Assembly (NCBI GenBank): GCA_019246455.1
Contig: JAFAQJ010000291.1
Location: forward strand, 1-5,423
Reading direction: 5' to 3'
Length of the DNA stretch: 5,423 nt
Source: Pseudolabrys sp.
GTDB taxonomy: Bacteria > Pseudomonadota > Alphaproteobacteria > Rhizobiales > Xanthobacteraceae
Shown: in pieces, positions 1 through 4,942 of the stretch
Layout of the letters: each line of letters opens with the position of its first letter
How positions within the stretch are numbered: the stretch's first letter is position 1
Notes under the pieces: model-generated
Databases searched by the model: none
What the model saw: only the letters and a program-made list of their open reading frames with translations
What the model was told of the DNA's origin: nothing
Program-made: the position numbers and the translations under genes

Positions 1-835
1 TCCCGTCGAGCTCCGGCAATGTTTCGTGCGTCAACTCTGCGCCGGCCTTACGCAACATCTCTAGCGCTTCGTTCCAGCGCGCGCTCACAGTCTCATCGAG
101 ATTGCGCAGTGGCGTACCATCCGCGATGGCGAGCCGTAACGTCTTGATGTTGGCGGGCACGATGGGCCGCGGTTGCTCACTGGCCACCACCGCATCGGTA
201 TCGGCGCATTGCTGCACAGTGGTCGCCATCGGCCCGATCGAATCGAGCGTCTTCGACAACGGGAACGCGCCGTCGCAATCGATCCGAAATTTCGAAGGTT
301 TCCAGCCGACGATGCCGCACAGCGCAGCTGGGATGCGGGTCGAGCCGCCAGTATCGGAGCCGAGCGTGATGTCGGACATGCCGTCGGCGACCGCGACAGC
401 GCCGCCCGAGGTCGAGCCACCCGGCACGCGAGTGCGGTCGGCCGGATTGCCGGGCGTACCAAATTCAGAGTTCGTGCCGGCCGCGCCGAAGGCGAACTGC
501 ACCATGTTGGTCTTGGCGACGATCACGGCGCCGGCTTTACGCAAGCGCGCGACCATAGGCGCGTCGGCTGCCGCAGGCTTGGCTTCGGCCGCGATCGCGC
601 TCGATCCGGCTCGCGTCACTTCGCCTTTGACGTCGTAGAGATCCTTGATGGTGACGATGGCGCCATCGAGCGGGCCCAGCGTTTTGCCCGCGGCACGACG
701 CGCGTCCGAGGCTTGCGCAGCCTTGAACGCTTCCTCGCGATAGATCGTGAGGCAGCAGCGCGCGCCCTCGCCTTTCGGATCGTTGATGCGGGCCAGCGCC
801 TGTTCGAGACCCGCGGCGGAAGAATTTTCAGGCAT
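1..835 (-). CDS. Amidase-signature family hydrolase (3' end cut by the window edge)
   Basis: Serine hydrolase of the amidase-signature family, which cleaves carboxamides (or ester/aryl-amide bonds) to a carboxylate plus ammonia or an amine. I read the frame by hand from the ATG at 835. The Ser-cisSer-Lys triad is complete: Lys64 in IVTIKDLYDVKG, cis-Ser141 in PGGSTSGGA, and nucleophile Ser165 in SDTGGSTRIPAALCG. The 24-residue spacing between the two serines equals that in malonamidase E2 and FAAH. The cis-Ser loop departs from the usual GGSSGGS wording but keeps the key Ser. There is no signal peptide, so it should be cytoplasmic. About 278 residues are visible; the family is usually 430-500, so the C-terminal substrate-shaping part lies outside. 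An in-frame TGA five codons upstream fixes the start, with an AGG-rich ribosome site before it. It follows the small gene at 851-1030 by 15 bases. The substrate is unknown; a role in releasing an aromatic acid from an amide is inferred only from context. Confidence 0.88.
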   Translation of the reverse strand, partial: MPENSSAAGLEQALARINDPKGEGARCCLTIYREEAFKAAQASDARRAAGKTLGPLDGAIVTIKDLYDVKGEVTRAGSSAIAAEAKPAAADAPMVARLRKAGAVIVAKTNMVQFAFGAAGTNSEFGTPGNPADRTRVPGGSTSGGAVAVADGMSDITLGSDTGGSTRIPAALCGIVGWKPSKFRIDCDGAFPLSKTLDSIGPMATTVQQCADTDAVVASEQPRPIVPANIKTLRLAIADGTPLRNLDETVSARWNEALEMLRKAGAELTHETLPELDG

Positions 836-850
836 TGGTTCAATCCTGCC

Positions 851-1030
851 TCATAGCTCGCGAGCGCGGCCCGTCTTGTCCGCGTGCCGATTCAGCTTGC
901 CCGCTTTGGCATCGCGCTCGATCTTCGCGCCGAACCTCGCCCCATCGAATTTTTCAAACCGCTCGCGAAAGCAACCCAGTTCGCGCTGGCTCAGACTGGC
1001 GACGGCCTTTCCCATGTCTTCAATGGTCAT
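851..1030 (-). CDS. Small antitoxin-like protein, 59 residues, orphan
   Basis: Short reading frame, ATG at 1030 and TGA at 851-853, filling the gap between the decarboxylase-like gene and the amidase. The product is charged and mostly helical. It contains LSQRELGCFRERFEKFD (about residues 13-29), then IERDAKAGKL (37-46) and a terminal RAREL. From memory, this matches a widespread family of about 65-75-residue proteins (LSPEEL-x-RF-x-x-WF-x-x-FDA ... IE-x-DAxAGKLD-x-LA-x-EAL ... REL) that usually sit just before a ParE/RelE-type toxin as the antitoxin. Two differences stand out. The stretch after AGKL appears 6-9 residues short, missing the LAxEALxxH helix, and the next gene is an amidase instead of a toxin. 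No clear Shine-Dalgarno precedes it, but it starts 28 bases after the upstream stop and could be co-transcribed. It may be a decayed or repurposed antitoxin. The reading frame is well supported; the role is uncertain. Confidence 0.6.
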   Translation of the reverse strand: MTIEDMGKAVASLSQRELGCFRERFEKFDGARFGAKIERDAKAGKLNRHADKTGRAREL

Positions 1031-1058
1031 GGCAGTAGTACAGATCGACTGGCATATT

Positions 1059-1907
1059 TCACCACAACTCGCCCGCCGCGATCTTCCCTCCCACCAGCCT
1101 CTGCTGCACAGCGTAGCCCATCAAGAGATCGAGCGTGGCGGCGTTGGCGTCCTTGCCGAATGGCGTCAGGTCAGTCGCGCCTTTCGCATCCGCTACTTTC
1201 TTGCCCGCTTCCAGCATCCGGTAAAGCTCGGCGACCGCACCGGGATGCGCGATGGCGAATTCCTGTGTGACGACCACCATGTGATTGACCGGCACTAGTT
1301 TGTGCTTGGAATACCAGTCCCTGGCGGCGTTCTCCGGATCGGGAATGACGCTCTGGAGCCGCCGGTCATCCGGCATTGCCGAACCGTAGATCGCCGCGTC
1401 GAGTTCGCCGCCGATCAGCATCTGGGTCATGTCTTTGCCGCTGCGCTCAACAGTTGCGGGGTCTTTCGCCTCGGCGACGTGGCCATCCTCGAACGTCACC
1501 CATTGCACGCCCGCGAAATTGACGCCGTAGTCGTTCTCGAGAATGCCGCGCACCCAGGCGCCCGTAGTCTGGCTGTAGGAGCGCACGCCGATTTTCTTGC
1601 CGGCGAGATCGCGCGGCGTCAGCCGCCCGCGTTCCGCGTTATAGAGCACCGTGTGGTGCTGAAAGCGCGCCAGCATCGTGGCCGGCAAGAGCTTGAGGCC
1701 CTTGTCGTGCTCTTTCGCCTGGAAAAATGTGATGAGCGCCATCTCGCTCGCGTCATAGGCATGCTCGCGCACCATCGGCTTGAACGCCTTGTAGATCGGC
1801 TTGACCTCAACGAAGTCGAGCTTGAGCGTATCGGATGCGATGTCGCCGCGCTTGAGCGGCAGGGTGTGCGGGTAATCGCCGATCGCTATGCGGAGGGTGA
1901 CGGGCAT
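1059..1907 (-). CDS. 4,5-dihydroxyphthalate decarboxylase-like protein (periplasmic-binding-protein fold, cytoplasmic)
   Basis: A 282-residue protein with the type II periplasmic-binding fold shared by 4,5-dihydroxyphthalate decarboxylases and NMT1/THI5-like ABC substrate-binding proteins. Visible features are an N-terminal beta strand TLRIAIGDYPHT (4-15), the conserved YDASEMAL turn (51-58), and IGVRSYSQTTGAWVRGIL (106-123), typical of the decarboxylase group. An EDGHV segment (140-144) and PVNHMVVV (206-213) follow, with a C-terminal helix ending in YAVQQRLVGG. There is no signal peptide or lipobox, which argues against a transporter binding protein and for a cytoplasmic enzyme. The reference enzyme decarboxylates 4,5-dihydroxyphthalate to protocatechuate and is somewhat longer (about 330 residues). 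An in-frame TAG at 1920-1922 fixes the start, and a GAGGG ribosome site (minus strand, 1911-1915) lies only 3 bases before the ATG. It is divergent from the hydratase/aldolase genes, which fits supply of protocatechuate to that route. Family is confident; exact substrate is not. Confidence 0.8.
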   Translation of the reverse strand: MPVTLRIAIGDYPHTLPLKRGDIASDTLKLDFVEVKPIYKAFKPMVREHAYDASEMALITFFQAKEHDKGLKLLPATMLARFQHHTVLYNAERGRLTPRDLAGKKIGVRSYSQTTGAWVRGILENDYGVNFAGVQWVTFEDGHVAEAKDPATVERSGKDMTQMLIGGELDAAIYGSAMPDDRRLQSVIPDPENAARDWYSKHKLVPVNHMVVVTQEFAIAHPGAVAELYRMLEAGKKVADAKGATDLTPFGKDANAATLDLLMGYAVQQRLVGGKIAAGELW

Positions 1908-1961
1908 GAGCCCTCGATGCTATTGAAATGCGCGCAATTTGAGAACGGAGTTTAGCGTTTC
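1908..1961. promoter_or_regulatory. Divergent intergenic region with palindromic core
   Basis: This 54-bp spacer lies between two outward-facing genes, so it should hold the start signals of both transcripts unless they begin inside the neighbouring genes. It contains an 8-bp perfect palindrome TGCGCGCA (1929-1936) inside a weaker 20-bp dyad from 1923 to 1942. That dyad also fits the loose T-N11-A pattern of LysR-type regulator sites. I found no convincing -35/-10 pair in either direction. The plus-strand gene has GGAG at 1947-1950, and an in-frame TAG at 1953-1955 fixes its start. An operator here is an inference, since one T-N11-A match is expected often by chance. Confidence 0.4.
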
Positions 1962-2681
1962 ATGGCAGGAAAGACCGGTCTCGTCATCACCGCCCATCCG
2001 GGCGATTTCGTCTGGCGCGCGGGCGGCGCGATCGCGCTGCATGCCAAGCGCGGCACCAAAATGAAGATCGTCTGCCTGTCGTTCGGCGAGCGCGGCGAAA
2101 GCCAGTTTGCGTGGAAGGAAACCGGCGCGACGATGGAAAAGGTCAAGGCCGGCCGCAAGGACGAGGCGCAGCGCGCCGCCGAATTGCTCGGTGCCGAGAT
2201 CGAATTTTTCGACGCCGGCGATTACCCGCTGCGGCTGACCGATGTGCATTTCGACCGCATGGTCGATATCTATCGCGAAACCAACCCGGCCTTCGTCCTT
2301 ACCCACGCGCTCGAAGACCCGTATAATTTCGACCATCCGAACGCCGCGCATTTTGCACAAGAGACCCGCGTGGTGGCGCAGGCGATGGGTCACAAGCCGG
2401 GCGCGCAATACAAATATTCGGCGCCGCCGGTTTATCTGTTCGAGCCGCATCAACCCGAGCAGTGCAGCTACAAGCCGGACCTCATTTTGAAAATCGACGA
2501 GGTGTGGGAGCAGAAATACAAGGCGTTCCAGATCCTCGCCGCGCAGAAGCACCTGTGGCACTACTACGAGCGCGTCGCGCTCAACCGCGGCATCCAGGGC
2601 TCCCGCAACACCGGCGTGCCGATGACCTATGGCGAGGCGTATCAGACCTTGTTCCCGCGCGTTGCCGAAACGCTCGGCTGA
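1962..2681 (+). CDS. galB: 4-oxalomesaconate hydratase, GalB type (PIG-L deacetylase fold)
   Basis: A 239-residue member of the PIG-L/LmbE zinc-hydrolase superfamily. Its sequence looks like the GalB branch, which hydrates 4-oxalomesaconate to 4-carboxy-4-hydroxy-2-oxoadipate in gallate and protocatechuate 4,5-cleavage catabolism. The metal motif near the N-terminus reads TAHPGDFVWRAGGAIALH (10-27), with His12 and Asp15 as expected zinc ligands. The usual AHPDDE wording of sugar deacetylases is replaced, as I recall for GalB. VCLSFGERGES follows at about 37-47. The second metal motif is in NFDHPNAAH, with Asp124-His125 and His130. Length is normal for the family and there is no signal peptide, so it is cytoplasmic. 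GGAG at 1947-1950 is the ribosome site, and an in-frame TAG just upstream fixes the ATG. The next gene, 16 bases downstream, encodes the aldolase for the following reaction, which strongly supports this call over a general N-deacetylase. Confidence 0.86.
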   Translation: MAGKTGLVITAHPGDFVWRAGGAIALHAKRGTKMKIVCLSFGERGESQFAWKETGATMEKVKAGRKDEAQRAAELLGAEIEFFDAGDYPLRLTDVHFDRMVDIYRETNPAFVLTHALEDPYNFDHPNAAHFAQETRVVAQAMGHKPGAQYKYSAPPVYLFEPHQPEQCSYKPDLILKIDEVWEQKYKAFQILAAQKHLWHYYERVALNRGIQGSRNTGVPMTYGEAYQTLFPRVAETLG

Positions 2682-2685
2682 GTTC

Positions 2686-2690
2686 GGAGG
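2686..2690 (+). promoter_or_regulatory. Ribosome binding site GGAGG that decides the aldolase start
   Basis: A perfect GGAGG lies 7 bases before the ATG at 2698. The aldolase frame stays open back to an ATG at 2629, but that start would lie inside the hydratase gene and add 23 non-conserved residues. The ribosome site and the family's normal N-terminus favour 2698. Confidence 0.85.
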
Positions 2691-2697
2691 AAGCGAA

Positions 2698-3390
2698 ATG
2701 AAAACCGTCGTGGTCCGCAACATCAAGCGCGCCGATTCGAACGCGATCGGCACGTTTGAGGCGCTCGGCGTCTCGACCGTGCATGAGGCGCTCGGCCGCT
2801 CCGGCCTGATGAAGACTTACCTGCGGCCGATCTGGGTCGGCGCGCAGATCGCGGGACCGGCGGTGACGGTGCTGGCGCAGCCCGGCGACAACTGGATGAT
2901 CCATGTCGCGGTCGAGCAGTGCCAGAAGGGTGACGTTCTGGTCGTCGGCTGTACCACCGACAACACGGACGGGATGTTCGGCGAGTTGCTCGGGACGTCG
3001 CTGCAGGCGCGCGGTGTCAAGGGCCTCATCATCGACGCCGGTTGCCGCGATGTGAAAGCGCTGCACGAGATGGGCTTTCCGGTCTGGTCGCGCGCGGTGT
3101 CGGCTAAAGGCACGGTAAAAGCGACCGTCGGCGCGGTGAACGTGCCGGTGGTGTGCGCGGGCGTAAATGTCGATCCGGGCGATGCGGTGGTAGCGGACGA
3201 CGACGGCGTTGTGGTGGTGCCGAAAAAATATTGCGCGGAGACCGCCGCCAAGGCGCAAAAGCGCTTCGACGACGAAGACGGCAAGAGGAAACGCCTCGCC
3301 ACCGGCGAACTCGGCCTCGACATGTACAACATGCGCGAGCCGCTCAAGAAGGCGGGGCTGATTTACGTCGACAAGCCGGAAGACGTTTAA
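2698..3390 (+). CDS. ligK: 4-carboxy-4-hydroxy-2-oxoadipate aldolase (HMG/CHA aldolase, RraA-like fold)
   Basis: A 230-residue class II, metal-dependent pyruvate aldolase of the RraA-like fold. The family cleaves 4-carboxy-4-hydroxy-2-oxoadipate to pyruvate and oxaloacetate, the last step of protocatechuate 4,5-cleavage and gallate breakdown. It often also splits 4-hydroxy-4-methyl-2-oxoglutarate and decarboxylates oxaloacetate. Visible landmarks are GVSTVHEALGR (24-34), AGPAVTVLAQPGDN (52-65), the GELLGTS loop (95-101) with Glu96, and GLIIDAGCRD (109-118). Arg117-Asp118 corresponds to the pyruvate-binding Arg and metal-site Asp of characterised CHA aldolases. PGDAVVADDDGVVVVP (about 160-175) is the usual C-terminal strand. 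True RraA proteins share the fold but are shorter and lack this neighbourhood. The spacing to the hydratase (16 bases) and to the membrane gene (15 bases) indicates one transcript. The same enzyme is called galC in gallate clusters. Confidence 0.9.
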   Translation: MKTVVVRNIKRADSNAIGTFEALGVSTVHEALGRSGLMKTYLRPIWVGAQIAGPAVTVLAQPGDNWMIHVAVEQCQKGDVLVVGCTTDNTDGMFGELLGTSLQARGVKGLIIDAGCRDVKALHEMGFPVWSRAVSAKGTVKATVGAVNVPVVCAGVNVDPGDAVVADDDGVVVVPKKYCAETAAKAQKRFDDEDGKRKRLATGELGLDMYNMREPLKKAGLIYVDKPEDV

Positions 3391-3405
3391 CGCACGGAGG
3401 TTTCA

Positions 3406-3909
3406 ATGGTGATCGGTCTATCGCTCGCGCAATTCACCTTCTGGCATGTGATGATTAGCGTCGCTGGGGTCGCGACCGGACTGATCGTGATTGGCGCGCT
3501 GCTTCAGAGCAAGGCCGCGCCGGGCTGGACCGTGATCTTCCTGCTGTTCACGATCCTCACCACCATCACTGGCTTTATGTTTCCGCTGCAGCAGCCATTC
3601 CCGAGCCCGGCCTTCATTACCGGGGTGATTTCCTCATTGCTGCTCTTCGTCGCGCTATTTGCGCTCTACGCCAAACATCTGCATGGCTCGTGGCGCTGGC
3701 TTTATCTCGTCAGCGCCATCACCGCGCAGTGGTTCAACTCGTTCGTGTTCGTGGTGCAGACCTTCGACAAGGTGCCGCCCCTCAAGGCGATGCCCGCGCC
3801 CTCCCCAGCCTTCCTCACGGTGCAGGCTTTGGTGCTCGGCTTTTATGTGATCGTCGGCTTCCTTGCAGTGCGGAAATTCCATTCCGAGGCGGGTTTGACT
3901 CCCGCTTGA
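3406..3909 (+). CDS. Small integral membrane protein of unknown function, five predicted helices
   Basis: I do not recognise a named family for this 167-residue protein. Five hydrophobic spans are visible, at about residues 10-33, 42-59, 69-88, 98-117 and 135-155. They are joined by short loops, including a Pro-rich PLQQPFPSP link (60-68) and a longer DKVPPLKAMPAPSP loop (121-134). There is no cleavable signal peptide; the first span probably acts as the anchor. Potential functional polar groups in or near helices are His14 in span 1, and Gln108, Trp109 and Asn111 in span 4. It has no transporter signature that I can identify. GGAGG at 3396-3400 lies 5 bases before the ATG, and the in-frame stop of the aldolase at 3388-3390 fixes the start. 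It is the last gene before a strong terminator, so it is expressed with the hydratase and aldolase. A link to uptake or tolerance of the aromatic substrate is possible but unsupported. Confidence 0.8.
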   Translation: MVIGLSLAQFTFWHVMISVAGVATGLIVIGALLQSKAAPGWTVIFLLFTILTTITGFMFPLQQPFPSPAFITGVISSLLLFVALFALYAKHLHGSWRWLYLVSAITAQWFNSFVFVVQTFDKVPPLKAMPAPSPAFLTVQALVLGFYVIVGFLAVRKFHSEAGLTPA

Positions 3910-3933
3910 CCTGACCGCATTTGCGGCCGAAAC

Positions 3934-3972
3934 AAAGGGCGCGGCGATACGGACCGCGCCCTTTTTATTTTT
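3934..3972 (+). terminator. Intrinsic (rho-independent) terminator
   Basis: Stem GGGCGCGG (3937-3944) pairs perfectly with CCGCGCCC (3954-3961) across a 9-base loop. AAA before and TTT after extend it to 11 pairs. The run TTTTTATTTTT follows at 3962-3972. It begins 24 bases after the membrane-protein stop and should end the hydratase-aldolase-membrane transcript. A small hairpin, CCGC-ATTT-GCGG (3915-3926), sits just before it. The T-run ends only 7 bases before the ATG of the dioxygenase gene. Confidence 0.9.
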
Positions 3973-3979
3973 GAGCATC

Positions 3980-4942
3980 ATGGCCGTTGAACCCATCATG
4001 GATATTGCCCATCTCGGGCATCTCGAACTCCTCACGCCGACCTTCGACAAGAGCGCGCGCTTCTTCATCGACGTGATGGGCATGACCCAGAGCGGCGAGA
4101 AAGGCGACAGCATCTATCTGCGCGGCTATGACGACTACGAGCTTTATTCGCTCAAGCTCACCGCCGCGAAAACCAATGGCATGAAGCACGTCGCCTATCG
4201 CTGCCGCTCGCCACAGGCGCTCGAGCGGCGCGCCGCCGCGCTCAAAGGCTCGGGCTTCGACGTCGGCTGGACCGACGGCGATCTCGGCCACGGCAAGACC
4301 TTCGTGTGCCAGGACCCTGACGGCCACGTCATCGAGCTTTATTACGACACGACCTGGTACGAGCCGCCGGCGGAATTGAAACCGTCGCTGAAGAACCAGT
4401 CGCAGCGCTTTCCTGGCCGCGGCTGCAATGTGCGCCGCCTCGACCACTGGAACGGACTTGCCGCCGAGATCTCGGCCTGCCGCAAGTTCTTCGAGGACTA
4501 TCTCGGCTTCCGCCTGACCGAGCGCATCGTGCTCAACGACGGCAGCGAAGCCGGCATCTGGCTGACCGCGACCAACAAAAGCTACGACTTCGCCTATACG
4601 CGCGACCACACCGGCGCGCGAGGCCGCTTTCATCACGTCACCTACGCCTGCAATTCGCGCGAGGAGATCCTGCTCGCCGCCGACATTTTCCTCGAGAACG
4701 GCGTCTACATTGAAACCGGACCGCACAAGCACGCTGTGCAGCAGACGTTCTTCCTTTATGTCTATGAGCCCGGCGGCAACCGCGTCGAGGTGGCCAACGC
4801 CGGCGCCAAATTGATCCTGGCGCCGGACTGGAAGCCGATCACTTGGACCGAGGAAGAGCGCAAGAAAGGCCAGGCCTGGGGGCTCAAGACGATCGAGTCG
4901 TTCCACACCCACGGCACACCGGGCGTGGCGCCGCATAAATGA
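3980..4942 (+). CDS. Type I extradiol ring-cleavage dioxygenase (VOC fold, catechol 2,3-dioxygenase-like)
   Basis: A 320-residue, two-domain vicinal-oxygen-chelate enzyme that should use Fe(II) (or Mn(II)) and O2 to open a catechol ring next to its hydroxyls. The N-terminal domain starts IAHLGHLELLT and ends near HVIELYYDTTWY. The C-terminal catalytic domain holds the metal triad: His156 (RRLDHWNG), His219 (RFHHVTYA) and Glu270 (GGNRVEV). His251 and Tyr260 are also present. The spacings His219-His251-Tyr260-Glu270 are nearly those of Pseudomonas catechol 2,3-dioxygenase (214-246-255-265), so the site looks intact. FLYVYEPGGNRVE is close to the extradiol signature. The start is uncertain: ATG 3980 is preferred; TTG 3971 lies in the terminator T-run, and ATG 3998 is also possible. 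None has a good ribosome site. Its stop overlaps the next ATG, so it is coupled to the dehydrogenase. The substrate cannot be told from sequence; a carboxylated catechol is suggested by the neighbours. Confidence 0.88.
   Translation: MAVEPIMDIAHLGHLELLTPTFDKSARFFIDVMGMTQSGEKGDSIYLRGYDDYELYSLKLTAAKTNGMKHVAYRCRSPQALERRAAALKGSGFDVGWTDGDLGHGKTFVCQDPDGHVIELYYDTTWYEPPAELKPSLKNQSQRFPGRGCNVRRLDHWNGLAAEISACRKFFEDYLGFRLTERIVLNDGSEAGIWLTATNKSYDFAYTRDHTGARGRFHHVTYACNSREEILLAADIFLENGVYIETGPHKHAVQQTFFLYVYEPGGNRVEVANAGAKLILAPDWKPITWTEEERKKGQAWGLKTIESFHTHGTPGVAPHK

Noticed and set aside
173..856. Long plus-strand open frames over the amidase region
   Set aside because: The minus-strand reading shows the full amidase signature triad. 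The plus-strand frames are Arg/Ala-rich shadows.
835..1030. The small gene and the amidase as one gene interrupted by a stop codon, since they share a frame
   Set aside because: The amidase has a normal-looking N-terminus and start at 835, and the small protein ends with the RAREL motif expected for its family, so two separate genes are more likely.
1302..1955. A 217-codon plus-strand open frame opposite the decarboxylase-like gene
   Set aside because: The minus-strand reading gives a well-formed binding-protein-fold sequence with a ribosome site; the plus-strand product shows no family motif and runs across the divergent spacer.
2629..2697. Upstream ATG for the aldolase at 2629
   Set aside because: It would overlap the hydratase by 53 bases, has no ribosome site, and adds a basic stretch not typical of the family; GGAGG at 2686-2690 points to 2698.
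1920..2753. A 277-codon minus-strand open frame opposite the hydratase
   Set aside because: The plus-strand frame carries both PIG-L metal motifs, a ribosome site and a fitting neighbour; the minus product has no recognisable motif.
3906..3934. TTGACC at 3906-3911 as a -35 box for the dioxygenase
   Set aside because: The matching -10 position (3929-3934, GAAACA) is poor, and the start point would fall inside the terminator stem. It cannot be excluded but is not supported.
3965..4936. A 323-codon open frame on the minus strand opposite the dioxygenase
   Set aside because: It is a shadow of the plus-strand gene in GC-rich DNA. The plus-strand protein has an intact metal triad with family spacing, while the minus product has low-complexity Ala/Arg/Val content and no recognisable domain.
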